From Qingshengfaniella alkalisoli (GTDB lineage: Bacteria; Pseudomonadota; Alphaproteobacteria; Rhodobacterales; Rhodobacteraceae), in contig NZ_CP042263.1 of the NCBI RefSeq assembly GCF_007855645.1, positions 124,001 through 188,000 on the forward strand: DNA of 64,000 bases. Direction: 5' to 3'. The position numbers and the translations under genes were made by a program. The notes under the pieces were generated by a model. The model worked only from the letters and a program-made list of their open reading frames with translations, had not been told where the DNA came from and did no database searches. Shown one piece after another: positions 35,234 through 44,090 of this stretch (positions are counted from its first letter, which is position 1; each line of letters begins with the position of its first letter).

Positions 35234-35263
35234 AGAGGCCTCAAGACCAGAATTGGGGCCTCT
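35234..35263 (+). promoter_or_regulatory. Intercistronic hairpin after the sugar-binding-protein gene
   Basis: AGAGGCC (35234-35240) and GGCCTCT (35257-35263) form a perfect 7-bp stem with a 16-base loop, between the binding-protein and first permease genes. There is no T tract. It probably stabilises the upstream message or lowers permease expression. Confidence 0.55.
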
Positions 35264-35280
35264 CTCGACCAAGGTATGCC

Positions 35281-36141
35281 ATGTATCGAAAATCTCCTTA
35301 TCCGTACTGGTTCATCCTGCCAGCGGCTGCTGTCTTCGTCGTCCTGTTCCTCGTGCCGACAATTGCCTCTTTCTACTTCAGCCTGACCTATTGGGATCCG
35401 TTCGAGGCGCGTTTTGCGGGCGTCGACAACTACCTCCAATTCTTTTCCGAACCCTTCCTGGTCCGCGGTTTGGTGAACACTTTGGTCTTTGCCTTTCTGA
35501 CCTCAGGGCTGAAGACGGTTCTGGGGCTGTTGCTGGCCGTGCTTCTGACGTCGGGGATCTTCGGTCAGGGCCTGCTGCGGTCTGTCGTTTTCTTCCCGGT
35601 GTTGGTCTCGACCATCGGGGTAGGGCTTCTGTTCCAGGAACTCATGCACCCCACCGAAGGTGCAATAAACGTGGCGCTTGCTGCAATCGGCATTGATGGC
35701 CCGGGCTGGCTGACCAACCCGAAACTCGCGCTTCTTTCGGTTGCGTTGGTCGATGTCTGGCGCGGTGTCGGGCTGGCGACGCTGATCTACATCGCCGGGC
35801 TGGCGACCATAAGTCAGGATTACTATGAAGCCGCCCGCATCGACGGCGCCACCCGATTGCAGCAATTCTGGCGCGTGACCGTTCCGCTGGTTCGTCCCGC
35901 GACAACAACGGTGATCATTTTGTCACTGATCGGGGGGCTGCGCCTGTTCGACCTGATCTGGGCGATGACCCGCGGAGGACCCGGCTTCTCGTCGGATGTT
36001 CTCGCTTCGGTGATCTACAAACAGTATCAGGCCGGGTTCTGGGGATTGTCCACGGCCGGCAACGTGATCCTGTTCCTTCTGATCGCCTGTATCGTCGCAC
36101 CGCTGGCGTGGTGGTTGAACCGCAAGGAGATTCAGGCATGA
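35281..36141 (+). CDS. Sugar ABC transporter permease (MalF/UgpA type)
   Basis: Inner-membrane permease of 286 residues with six hydrophobic segments. YWFILPAAAVFVVLFLVPTIASFYFSLTYWDPF is the usual first segment of this group. The EAA loop is YYEAARIDGATRLQQFWRVTVPLVRPATTTVII, which docks with the ATPase. It lies 72 bases after the binding-protein gene and overlaps the next permease by 4 bases (ATGA). It forms the channel with that second permease. Confidence 0.94.
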   Translation: MYRKSPYPYWFILPAAAVFVVLFLVPTIASFYFSLTYWDPFEARFAGVDNYLQFFSEPFLVRGLVNTLVFAFLTSGLKTVLGLLLAVLLTSGIFGQGLLRSVVFFPVLVSTIGVGLLFQELMHPTEGAINVALAAIGIDGPGWLTNPKLALLSVALVDVWRGVGLATLIYIAGLATISQDYYEAARIDGATRLQQFWRVTVPLVRPATTTVIILSLIGGLRLFDLIWAMTRGGPGFSSDVLASVIYKQYQAGFWGLSTAGNVILFLLIACIVAPLAWWLNRKEIQA

Positions 36142-36962
36142 AGCGTAGAGATTTCGTCATCGGCGTCATTTCACTTTGCGTCGCATTTTTCGTGTTCGTG
36201 ATCCCGTTCATCTTCGTGGTAATCAACGCGGGCAAAAGCGCGCAGGAGGCCAGCCAGCTTGATTTCTCTCTGCCGGATCGCTGGTTGATCTGGCAGAACC
36301 TGATCGACGTTGTGAAGGCCCGCGATTACGCACTTCTTTTGGCGTATTTCAACTCCATCGTCATTACCGTGGGTGCGATCGCATTGCTGGTCATTTTTGG
36401 TGCGATGGTCGGATACGTCGTTCAGCGTCGCCCCAACCGGGCAACGCGTATCGTTTATGCGGTGGCGTTGTCGGGCCTGATGATCCCCCCTGCGGTAGTG
36501 CCGACCATCTGGGTTCTGCAGGGGCTGGGTCTGTTCAAAACGCTACACGGCATGATCCTGATCCAGGTCGCCTATGGCATGGGCTTCACAGTCTTGCTGT
36601 TCCGATCCTTCATTGCCACGATCCCGCGTGATCTGGACGAAGCGGCGATCATAGACGGTGCGAAGCCTTGGCAGATATTCTTCCGTGTGATCCTGCCATT
36701 ACTGAAACCGGTGACAGTGACGGTCATAGTCGTTCAGTCGATTTCTATTTTCAACGACTTCACGCATCCGCTCTATTACTTGCCGGGTGCCGAGAATATT
36801 ACCGTTCAACTGACGCTCTACAATTTTCAGAGCCAGTACGTCAGCCAGATGAACCTTCTGTTCATGAACATCCTGCTCATTACCATACCTCCGCTGATCG
36901 TCTTTGTGTTCTTCAACAGGCAGATCGTGGCAGGAATGACGAAGGGCGCTGTAAAAGGATAA
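36138..36962 (+). CDS. Sugar ABC transporter permease (MalG/UgpE type)
   Basis: Second permease, 274 residues from the ATG at 36138 that overlaps the preceding stop. The first membrane segment is DFVIGVISLCVAFFVFVIPFIFVVINAGKS. The EAA loop DLDEAAIIDGAKPWQIFFRVILPLLKPVTVTVIV is intact, and the C-terminal tail FFNRQIVAGMTKGAVKG is the hallmark end of MalG-type permeases. Three bases separate its stop from the ATPase gene. Confidence 0.95.
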   Translation: MKRRDFVIGVISLCVAFFVFVIPFIFVVINAGKSAQEASQLDFSLPDRWLIWQNLIDVVKARDYALLLAYFNSIVITVGAIALLVIFGAMVGYVVQRRPNRATRIVYAVALSGLMIPPAVVPTIWVLQGLGLFKTLHGMILIQVAYGMGFTVLLFRSFIATIPRDLDEAAIIDGAKPWQIFFRVILPLLKPVTVTVIVVQSISIFNDFTHPLYYLPGAENITVQLTLYNFQSQYVSQMNLLFMNILLITIPPLIVFVFFNRQIVAGMTKGAVKG

Positions 36963-36965
36963 GCC

Positions 36966-37949
36966 ATGTCGCGTGTCGTTTTGAAAAACCTCAAGAAAAG
37001 CTTCGGCGCCGTGGACGTGATCCAGGGTGTAGACCTTGAAATCGAGCCTGGCGAATTCTGTGTCTTTGTCGGCCCGTCTGGCTGCGGAAAATCGACGTTG
37101 CTGCGGATGATCTCAGGATTGGAGGAAGCGACCTCCGGTACGATAGGGATCGGCGACAAGAACGTCACTCATTCCGACCCGTCCCAACGGGGTATCGCGA
37201 TGGTATTCCAGTCCTACGCGCTATACCCGCATCTCACGGTTGCCGAAAACATTGGCTTCGGCTTGTCACTAAAGCGTATGCCCAAGCCTGAAATTGCGAG
37301 CAGAGTTCAAGAAGTGGCGCGCGTTCTACAACTTGAATCGCTTCTCGATCGCAGGCCCAAGGAGTTGAGCGGAGGCCAGCGGCAACGCGTTGCGATTGGC
37401 AGGTCCATCATCCGTAATCCAAAGGTTTTCCTGTTCGACGAACCTTTGTCGAACCTCGATGCGGCCTTGCGCAGCCAGATGAGGATCGAACTGACGGAGC
37501 TACATGAACGGCTTGGCACAACCATGATCTATGTAACTCACGACCAAACCGAAGCCATGACGATGGGGACAAAGATCGTCGTCCTGAATCGCGGCAAGAT
37601 CGAGCAGGTCGGCACCCCGATGGAGGTCTACCAGAACCCTGTCACGCCGTTTGTTGCAGGCTTTATCGGCTCGCCCAAGATGAACATCTTTGAAGGTAAA
37701 CTGGCGCACGAAATGGGATGCAGCACCTACGGTATACGCCCCGAGCACATCACTGTATCCGATGGGGCTGGCAAGTGGACAGGCCGCATACGGCATATCG
37801 AGCGACTGGGAGCAGATACATTGCTGCATGTCGATGTGCAGGATATTGGACAAATGGTTGCTAGAGTGGACGGTAGTCTAGATTTTGCGTCCAACCAATC
37901 AGTCAATCTCACTCCGATGGCCGGGAAAGAGTTTAGATATCCAAGTTAA
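36966..37949 (+). CDS. Sugar ABC transporter ATP-binding protein (UgpC/MsmK type)
   Basis: ATPase subunit of 327 residues. Walker [32 protein letters not shown], signature [15 protein letters not shown], Walker [17 protein letters not shown] and switch [13 protein letters not shown] are all intact. The C-terminal regulatory beta domain is present but short ([19 protein letters not shown] and onward); relatives are usually 350-370 residues, so about 30 residues are missing or reduced. It is the last gene of the rhamnoside operon. No terminator is seen directly after it; the nearest strong hairpin is about 400 bases downstream. Confidence 0.94.
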   Translation: MSRVVLKNLKKSFGAVDVIQGVDLEIEPGEFCVFVGPSGCGKSTLLRMISGLEEATSGTIGIGDKNVTHSDPSQRGIAMVFQSYALYPHLTVAENIGFGLSLKRMPKPEIASRVQEVARVLQLESLLDRRPKELSGGQRQRVAIGRSIIRNPKVFLFDEPLSNLDAALRSQMRIELTELHERLGTTMIYVTHDQTEAMTMGTKIVVLNRGKIEQVGTPMEVYQNPVTPFVAGFIGSPKMNIFEGKLAHEMGCSTYGIRPEHITVSDGAGKWTGRIRHIERLGADTLLHVDVQDIGQMVARVDGSLDFASNQSVNLTPMAGKEFRYPS

Positions 37950-38812
37950 TCGCGGCCACAATGGTGGTTCGAAAAGGTTCCGGCGGGCCCGTCTTGCCAT
38001 TGTCTTCTATTTGTGCGCTGCGCCTGGGTGCCTGACACAACCGACAGGGAAGTCCTGAATCTGGGGTTATCGATTGCGCAGGAGAAAACAGTCCGTACAG
38101 TGGTTTCGGCAAGGGCTGTCATGTTGGCATCTCCGTCGCTTGGTCACTGACGGGGCGGGTAGAAAAGCCGAGCGCCATCAACACTGGCCGAATCCCGAGC
38201 GCGTCGCTTCGGAACCTGCCGCCATTCAACAGTTCGATATCAAGTTCGGGAACCGTCATGTACTGGTTATGTGCTTTGAGCCTGAGTTAATTGGCCGCCA
38301 CATCAACTTGAGTCGGACCATCTCGTCATACGCGGTGCCCTTGAGGTCCTAGGCGGTGCAAGCAGCGGCGTATACTGTGCCGCTGCTTGCACCGCCTTTG
38401 ATGTGTCCCGGCGCATTCCTGCATGCGGACAGGGCAAGGTGCCAACAGCTGGAAGAACTCGAGCAGTTGGCTTCGAGTGCTGCAATTTCTTCAAAGCTGC
38501 CGGATATGCGTCTGTGTGAGCTGCAATAGTAATAAGCGAAGTTATGACAATTAATATAATAAATTGACCAAGTCCACGGGAAGGTTCTTCTTCTAAAGCC
38601 GAAGAGTTACAGGCAGCATATGAAAAACCTAGTAGTTTGTAACTGCGTAATTTTTCTGCCTACCCCGGAGAAACAGATACGTAGTAAAAAATTGGGAACT
38701 TTCTCTTCGTGCTTTTAACCTCGCCATTCACGAAACCTGCGGCGCATCGAGGAGCGCGTGGCTGTTTCGTGTCGACCAAGCTTTGGATCGGGAGAGGGAG
38801 GAGATTCCGAAA
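37950..38812. other. Intergenic region before the NCS2 permease
   Basis: This 863-base stretch holds no gene that I can support. 38074-38352 is open on the plus strand but shows no protein-like pattern. 38440-38530 encodes a short helical-looking tail (QQLEELEQLASSAAISSKLPD) with no start. A 19-bp perfect inverted repeat lies at 38351-38397. 38521-38720 is markedly AT-rich and probably contains the promoter of the permease. Confidence 0.5.
38351..38397. repeat. Long perfect inverted repeat (19-bp arms)
   Basis: AGGCGGTGCAAGCAGCGGC (38351-38369) is exactly complementary to 38379-38397, with a 9-base spacer (GTATACTGT). The stem is far more stable than the other hairpins in the window. It lacks a following T run, is 400 bases from the upstream operon and 415 from the next gene, so it is not a textbook terminator. 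It could be a bidirectional terminator, a mobile-element end or a structured RNA. Confidence 0.85.
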
Positions 38813-40297
38813 ATGAGCCAACATACTGACGCGGTGCATGAAAAACTACCGCCAACCCAACTTTTTACCCTAGGGGTCCAGCATGTCCTTGTGATGTATG
38901 CAGGCGCCATTGCAGTTCCGTTGATCATCGGCCGTGTGCTTGGCCTCAGTAGCGCAGATATCGCTTTTCTGATCTCGGCCGATTTGTTCGTCTGCGGGAT
39001 CATGTCGATTATCCAATCGCTTGGTGCGACACGCTTTTTCGGCATCCAGTTGCCTGTCATGATGGGCGTTACCTTCGCTTCGGTAGGGCCGATGGTCTCG
39101 ATTGCGCTTGCCAACCCGGGAGCGGAAGGCGCGCGCATGCTGTTCGGGTCGATCATCGGCGCGGGCGTCATCTCGATGGCCTTGGCACCATTCATCAGCC
39201 GTATGCTGCGTTTCTTTCCGCCTATCGTGACTGGTACGATCATTCTGGTGATCGGCGTCACCCTGATGCCCGTCGGGATCAACTGGATCTTTGGGCTGCC
39301 CGTTGGCGACACAGCGCCGCATATCGTTGACCCGGCCCACGAGGCGTGGCTTGAGGCGGCCAAGTCATCCGCAGCACTGGAACCGGTGCCAGAGGGCTTT
39401 GCTCCGGCGGCGAATGTGGCCAATCCTGCCTATGCTACCCATCAGGGAATGTTGATCTCGGCATTTGTTCTGGTCACGGTCCTGATAGTTGCGCGCTTTG
39501 CCAAAGGGTTTTTTGCCAATATCGCGGTTTTGGTCGGTATCGGCGTGGGTGCGGGCGTTGCGGCAGCATTTGGTCTGATGCATTTTGACGCGCTGCACGA
39601 CGCAAAATGGTTCTCGCTGATTGCCCCATTGCATTTCGGCATGCCAATCTTTGATCCCATTATGATCCTTACCATGGTTATGGTCATGATCGTCGTGATG
39701 ATAGAATCCACCGGAATGTTCCTCGCGCTTGGCGAGATGTGCGGAAAGAAGATCGAGCAACCCAAGCTGTGTGCCGGATTGCGCACTGACGGGCTCGGCA
39801 CGCTCATCGGCGGGCTGTTCAATACCTTTCCTTACACATCGTTCAGCCAGAACGTCGGGTTGGTCGGTATTACTGGGGTTCGATCTCGCTACGTTTGCGT
39901 TGCTGGGGGTGCGGTTATGATTGTTCTGGGTCTTGTGCCCAAAATGGGTGCGCTGGTCGAGGCACTGCCCGTCTCGGTTCTTGGCGGCGCAGGAATCGTC
40001 ATGTTCGGCATGGTTGCGGCGACAGGTGTGCGTATCCTTGGAAACGTTGATTTCAAGAAAAACCGGCACAACGCGATGATTGTCGCGGTATCGCTCGGCA
40101 TGGGGATGATTCCCCTGATCGCACCGGACTTCAAAATGTGGCTACCGCACGCGATCCATCCACTGATCGACTCTGGCATCCTCTTGGCAGCGGTATCGGC
40201 AGTCGGACTTAACGCGTTTCTCAATGGAACGGGCAGCAGCGAGGATGCCGAAGACCAAGTGCGTTCCAGCGCCATGGCCTCCGACGGCGCCCATTGA
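38813..40297 (+). CDS. NCS2-family nucleobase (xanthine/urate/uracil-type) permease
   Basis: A 494-residue inner-membrane proton symporter for purines or pyrimidines, with about 12-14 hydrophobic segments. The N-terminal LFTLGVQHVLVMYAGAIAVPLIIG is the NCS2 opening motif (QH). TGMFLALGEMCGKKIE and the signature FSQNVGLVGITGVRSRYV (family pattern N-x-G-x4-T) lie in the C-terminal half. The start at 38813 is supported by GGGAGGAG 8 bases upstream. Motifs alone do not separate xanthine, urate and uracil carriers, but the purine-type operon 3 kb further on favours a purine. It is followed by a clear terminator, so it is its own unit. Confidence 0.93.
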   Translation: MSQHTDAVHEKLPPTQLFTLGVQHVLVMYAGAIAVPLIIGRVLGLSSADIAFLISADLFVCGIMSIIQSLGATRFFGIQLPVMMGVTFASVGPMVSIALANPGAEGARMLFGSIIGAGVISMALAPFISRMLRFFPPIVTGTIILVIGVTLMPVGINWIFGLPVGDTAPHIVDPAHEAWLEAAKSSAALEPVPEGFAPAANVANPAYATHQGMLISAFVLVTVLIVARFAKGFFANIAVLVGIGVGAGVAAAFGLMHFDALHDAKWFSLIAPLHFGMPIFDPIMILTMVMVMIVVMIESTGMFLALGEMCGKKIEQPKLCAGLRTDGLGTLIGGLFNTFPYTSFSQNVGLVGITGVRSRYVCVAGGAVMIVLGLVPKMGALVEALPVSVLGGAGIVMFGMVAATGVRILGNVDFKKNRHNAMIVAVSLGMGMIPLIAPDFKMWLPHAIHPLIDSGILLAAVSAVGLNAFLNGTGSSEDAEDQVRSSAMASDGAH

Positions 40298-40305
40298 ACA
40301 GGTTA

Positions 40306-40327
40306 AGCCCGGCTATCGCGCCGGGCT
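40306..40327 (+). terminator. Intrinsic terminator after the NCS2 permease
   Basis: AGCCCGGC (40306-40313) and GCCGGGCT (40320-40327) form an 8-bp GC-rich stem with a six-base loop, followed by ATTTCAT. It starts 9 bases past the permease stop, the expected position for an intrinsic terminator. The short T tract makes it moderate in strength. Confidence 0.75.
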
Positions 40328-40433
40328 ATTTCATGTCGACGTTCGAAAGTACCGGTATTCCGGAGTTGGTCGTCCAAAAGCGTATATGTTACCTTGGGTC
40401 AATATTGATTTCATTGGTTGCACGGATTTCATC

Positions 40434-42956
40434 ATGACCGACTTTACAGAACATGAAGTCGAAGTCTTTCTGCGTAGCGGAGAACACGAGCCTGACCTGC
40501 GCCGATTGTTTGGCGATTCACTTTACGAAGAACTTCGCGGCGAGGCGCAAAACCTTCCCCCCGCCACCACACTGACCGAAAGTTTCAGGCAGCGCGTCTT
40601 CATCATGCCCGGTATTCTGGGGTCGAAGCTAAGCGTCATTCGCGATGGTGTGACGGATCTCGTCTGGATCGACCCGATCGATATAGCCGCAGGTGGTATT
40701 GCCCGTCTGAAATGGGAGGGCGACAACCTAATCCAGGCAACCGGGCCAGTTCTCTTTCCCTATCTGAAGATGAAGTTCGCGTTTCAGCGCGCGGGCTTCG
40801 CGGCGGGCTACCTTCCATTTGACTGGCGCTACCCACCGGCCGGATGTGGCAACCAGTTTCGCCGAATGTTCGAAACGCGGGGCTATCGCGATGTCATCCT
40901 CGTCGCGCATAGTATGGGGGGGCTGGTTGCACGCCAGATTGCAGCCATGGACCCGGACAGGAAATATGTCTCGCGTGTCATCACCGTAGGAACGCCCAAT
41001 CTTGGGTCCTACTCGCCGGTAAAAATCATACGGCTCAATCACAGCTTGCTTCAGACGGTTGCGCGCATCGATTTGCGTCACACACCGGAAGAGCTGGCGC
41101 GCGATTACCTGCGCCATTTTCCCGGACTGCTTCAGATGATGCCCGCCCCGTCCATGCGGCCGGATGAAAACTATTTCGCGGTGGATGGTTGGCCGACATC
41201 GGGCGTGCGCCCCCTCAAGGCCGCGATGGACAGCGCCCGCCGTGCGTTGGAAGAGCTGCCCGCGCCGGATGACCGTTTCTACCAGATCATTGGAACCAGC
41301 CAGGAAACGATCCAAAGCGCCCGGATCGAAAATCAGGAACTCGTCTTTTCTGTCAATCGCGATGGCGACGGAACCGTACCACGCGACCTGGCCGAGATGG
41401 GCAATGTGCCGCGCTATTACCATCCGGGGGAACACGGGGCGCTGTGCAATGCAGATGCCGTGATCCGTGCGGCTATTGATCTTGCACGCACTGGCCAGAC
41501 ATCTGCCCTGCCCCGTCAGGCCCGGATCACCGCCGCTGAAAGCATCGCGGCTGTCGAAGTTTCCGAGACGCAGCTATTGTCGGAGGCCGAACGAGACGCC
41601 CGGTTAATCGTCGAACCGACCGAGCGGGACCTGACCCGCGGCTTTCTGTCCGAGACCTTTGACCCGGATCCGGAATTGTCTCATGGTGCGGGGCCGCGAC
41701 CAGAACAGCCCGCGAGCGGGTATCCGGTCAACATTGTTGACAGCGCAAGCCGCAACTGGGCGCAAACGGAAGCCCCACGCGCCAAGGTTGCGCAGTTGGT
41801 GAATACCGGACATTCCGTGCGGGCCGAGACGCCCGTCCGGCTCGCCAAGTATGCGCGCCGCTTGTTGACACAACTGGAAAGCATTCCCGAGATTCACCTT
41901 GAACCGGCACTGATCCGTTTACGTCAACAATTGGAGCAGCTCGCCAGCGGGCAGAACGTGGCAGAAACACTTCTCACGCCCGAGATTTCGCTGGAGCGGA
42001 TCATTGGCAAGGCCGAAGAATTCCTGTCGGTGATGTTCGTCAAGCGCGCAGGATTGGCAATGCGCGCCGTAGGACGGATTATTGACCGTGGAAGCAAAGG
42101 TGGTTTCGGAACCGGTTTTCTGATCGCGCCGGGAATCTTGATGACCAATCATCATGTGCTGCGCGATGCGGCGGACGCACAGGCCTCTTCGGTTCAGTTC
42201 GATTATGAACTCGATATCGGTAGCGCAGAACTCGATGGGACGGAGTTCATCCTCGAACCCCACCGGATGTTCTTTGCTGATGCGAGGCTGGACATGGCGA
42301 TCGTGGCTGTCGCGCCAACCGGCCAGGACGGTCGCAGTCTTACGGACTTTGGCTATCTTCCCCTGGTCGGAGTCGAAGGCAAGATCCGCCTGGGCCAGCC
42401 AGTAAACATCATCCAGCATCCGTCGGCTGAACGGAAACAGGTGGTGTTTCGTGAAAGCCTTCTGTCATATCTTCCGGAGAGCCCTGACATCGTCGCGCAA
42501 TATACCGGTGACACGAGACCCGGTTCATCCGGTTCACCGGTTTTCAGCGACAAATGGGAAGTCGTCGCTCTGCATCATGCCGGTGTTCCGGCGCGCGACG
42601 AGATGGGCAACTGGCTGACGCATGACGGAAATATCTGGGATCGTGTTCAAGACCCCAACCAAACCACGGTGAAGTGGGTGGCGAATGAAGGCATTCGAAT
42701 CTCGCGCATCATCCACAGGTTACGGCAAGTCCCGTCAGAATTGCGCGGTCAGAGCAAACCCGACGCCGCGCGGCTGGTTGAACTCGCGCTGAAGGTTGGC
42801 GATGATGCCATTCGGACCGGCACGGCGTTTCCTGCGCAAGAAACACCGGCTTCGACCGCTGCGTCAAACAAGGCTGTGCTCGCTACACCGGTCGGCTATG
42901 GAACGAGTATAGATATACCGCTGACCATCTCGCTCAGCATTGGTCAACGGCATTAG
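40434..42956 (+). CDS. LCAT-like lipase fused to a trypsin-like serine protease
   Basis: An 840-residue soluble fusion without signal peptide or membrane segment. Residues 1-50 are a short acidic helical lead. Residues 52-350 form an LCAT/alpha-beta-hydrolase domain (VFIMPGILGSKL) with a complete triad: Ser160 in VAHSMGG, Asp312 in GDGTVP and His334 in GEHGALC. Residues 360-530 form a helical linker. Residues 545-765 form a trypsin-like protease with His574 (MTNHHVL), Asp620 (RLDMAIVAV) and Ser699 (PGSSGSPV). Both active sites look intact. Family knowledge: trypsin-like domains of this kind recur as effectors in multidomain conflict or stress proteins. The substrate and trigger are unknown. 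The ATG at 40434 follows a non-coding lead; ATG at 40386 is an alternative. Monocistronic. Confidence 0.85.
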   Translation: MTDFTEHEVEVFLRSGEHEPDLRRLFGDSLYEELRGEAQNLPPATTLTESFRQRVFIMPGILGSKLSVIRDGVTDLVWIDPIDIAAGGIARLKWEGDNLIQATGPVLFPYLKMKFAFQRAGFAAGYLPFDWRYPPAGCGNQFRRMFETRGYRDVILVAHSMGGLVARQIAAMDPDRKYVSRVITVGTPNLGSYSPVKIIRLNHSLLQTVARIDLRHTPEELARDYLRHFPGLLQMMPAPSMRPDENYFAVDGWPTSGVRPLKAAMDSARRALEELPAPDDRFYQIIGTSQETIQSARIENQELVFSVNRDGDGTVPRDLAEMGNVPRYYHPGEHGALCNADAVIRAAIDLARTGQTSALPRQARITAAESIAAVEVSETQLLSEAERDARLIVEPTERDLTRGFLSETFDPDPELSHGAGPRPEQPASGYPVNIVDSASRNWAQTEAPRAKVAQLVNTGHSVRAETPVRLAKYARRLLTQLESIPEIHLEPALIRLRQQLEQLASGQNVAETLLTPEISLERIIGKAEEFLSVMFVKRAGLAMRAVGRIIDRGSKGGFGTGFLIAPGILMTNHHVLRDAADAQASSVQFDYELDIGSAELDGTEFILEPHRMFFADARLDMAIVAVAPTGQDGRSLTDFGYLPLVGVEGKIRLGQPVNIIQHPSAERKQVVFRESLLSYLPESPDIVAQYTGDTRPGSSGSPVFSDKWEVVALHHAGVPARDEMGNWLTHDGNIWDRVQDPNQTTVKWVANEGIRISRIIHRLRQVPSELRGQSKPDAARLVELALKVGDDAIRTGTAFPAQETPASTAASNKAVLATPVGYGTSIDIPLTISLSIGQRH

Positions 42957-42959
42957 CGT

Positions 42960-42987
42960 CGGGTGTCGGATTTCCGCCCGACACCCG
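42960..42987. terminator. Bidirectional terminator between convergent genes
   Basis: CGGGTGTCGG (42960-42969) and CCGACACCCG (42978-42987) form a perfect 10-bp stem with an 8-base loop. It fills the 38-base gap between the lipase-protease stop and the stop of the 2-oxoglutarate oxygenase on the other strand, so it should terminate both transcripts. Confidence 0.8.
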
Positions 42988-42994
42988 CCATACC

Positions 42995-43981
42995 TTACTT
43001 CGCGAAGTTTGCCGCGATCCGCTGCTGCAGATAATCATGCGCGGTAATTGGGCCATATTTTCCATTGGGCCCTTCAATCATCGCATCCTTGTTCGCCTGG
43101 CAGAAAAACGGCATCGAGTAGCGCGACCCTTGATACTCCTCCGCCTTCGGCATCCGCACGCGGTGAAGCGTGGATTGCAATTGGTCATCGCTCCAGCGCA
43201 TCAGCATGTCGCCGATATTGCAGGTGATGACGCCGTCCAGCGGCTCGACATCCGTCCATTCCAGTTCCGAACTTTCCTTGCCGGGGCATAGCTGCAGCCC
43301 ACCCTGCCCGGTCTTCTGGTGTAATAGCGTCAGGCAGTCGAAATCGGTATGGGCACCAGCGCGCCAGCCTTCGAAATCTTCGGGCTTGGCGTCGACCATC
43401 GGCAGGTAGTGGATCAGGCGCAGCGTGGATTGGTATTCCGGCGACAGCGGGTCATGGGCGTTGGTGAAGAAATCCGGCGCGAAGCCCAGCTTCAACGCGA
43501 AGCAGGACAGCACCTTCATCCCCAGCGCCCAGTTGGCACGCTCGAACGCCAGCATTTCAGCTTTGAAGCCCGACAGTTCTTCGCCCGCTGGCCAAAGGTT
43601 TTCCATACGCGGCAGCGTGATCTGATAGCTTTCCTTTTGGTCCGCCGTCCCCGTCGACGGGCGCACCTGCGCCTTGTATTCCCAGCCTGCATTGGTACCT
43701 TTGCCCAGCGGGTACTGCGCCTTCACCTCTTCAGCCAGGTCGAAGAACCGCGCCGTCATCTCGAACGCATCATCAATCTGGCTTTGCGGGATACCGTGCC
43801 CGACGAGCTGAAAGAACCCGATTTCGGTCGCGGCAGCCCAAAGCTGGTTCGCGATTTCTTTCTTGCGGTTCTCGAAATCGCTCATGTCGATACGCGGCAC
43901 ATCGCGATCCTTGGTCTTGCCCACCCCGCCGAATGTCTTTTCCTTGTTCAGCTCTTCAAGTGCGTAATCTGCTACTGTCAT
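42995..43981 (-). CDS. 2-oxoglutarate/Fe(II)-dependent oxygenase (isopenicillin N synthase-like)
   Basis: A 328-residue oxygenase with an N-terminal DIOX_N region (VPRIDMSDFENRKKEIANQLWAAATEIGFFQLVGHGI). The double-stranded beta-helix core has iron ligands His211, Asp213 and His273 and the co-substrate pair Arg287-x-Ser289. The second of two ATGs (43981) is chosen because AGGAG lies exactly 6 bases before it and touches the first. It follows the 8-oxoguanine-deaminase-like gene on the same strand with a 109-base gap, so it is probably part of a purine or oxidised-purine catabolic operon, hydroxylating a ring or N-methyl compound. Such enzymes are often misnamed after isopenicillin synthase; no beta-lactam role is implied. 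Confidence 0.9.
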   Translation of the reverse strand: MTVADYALEELNKEKTFGGVGKTKDRDVPRIDMSDFENRKKEIANQLWAAATEIGFFQLVGHGIPQSQIDDAFEMTARFFDLAEEVKAQYPLGKGTNAGWEYKAQVRPSTGTADQKESYQITLPRMENLWPAGEELSGFKAEMLAFERANWALGMKVLSCFALKLGFAPDFFTNAHDPLSPEYQSTLRLIHYLPMVDAKPEDFEGWRAGAHTDFDCLTLLHQKTGQGGLQLCPGKESSELEWTDVEPLDGVITCNIGDMLMRWSDDQLQSTLHRVRMPKAEEYQGSRYSMPFFCQANKDAMIEGPNGKYGPITAHDYLQQRIAANFAK

Positions 43982-44090
43982 TTTCATCTCCTGATGTAAC
44001 GAACGAGGAAATTCCTCGCGTGTTTCCGGAGCAATGACCGACGCGCTGCGCCTTCCGCTTCTACTCCCCTGTGATTGGGCGAGGCGCACC

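Noticed and set aside
38074-38352. 92-codon open frame in the gap before the NCS2 permease
   Set aside because: No start context, no protein-like pattern and no neighbour to support it.
40298-40433. Purine riboswitch near the NCS2 permease and purine-type genes
   Set aside because: Only a simple GC-rich terminator hairpin is present; no three-way junction with the conserved loop sequences was seen here or upstream of 38813.
42995-43981. Isopenicillin N synthase as a literal function
   Set aside because: The fold and iron ligands match the superfamily, but there are no beta-lactam pathway genes and the context is purine metabolism.
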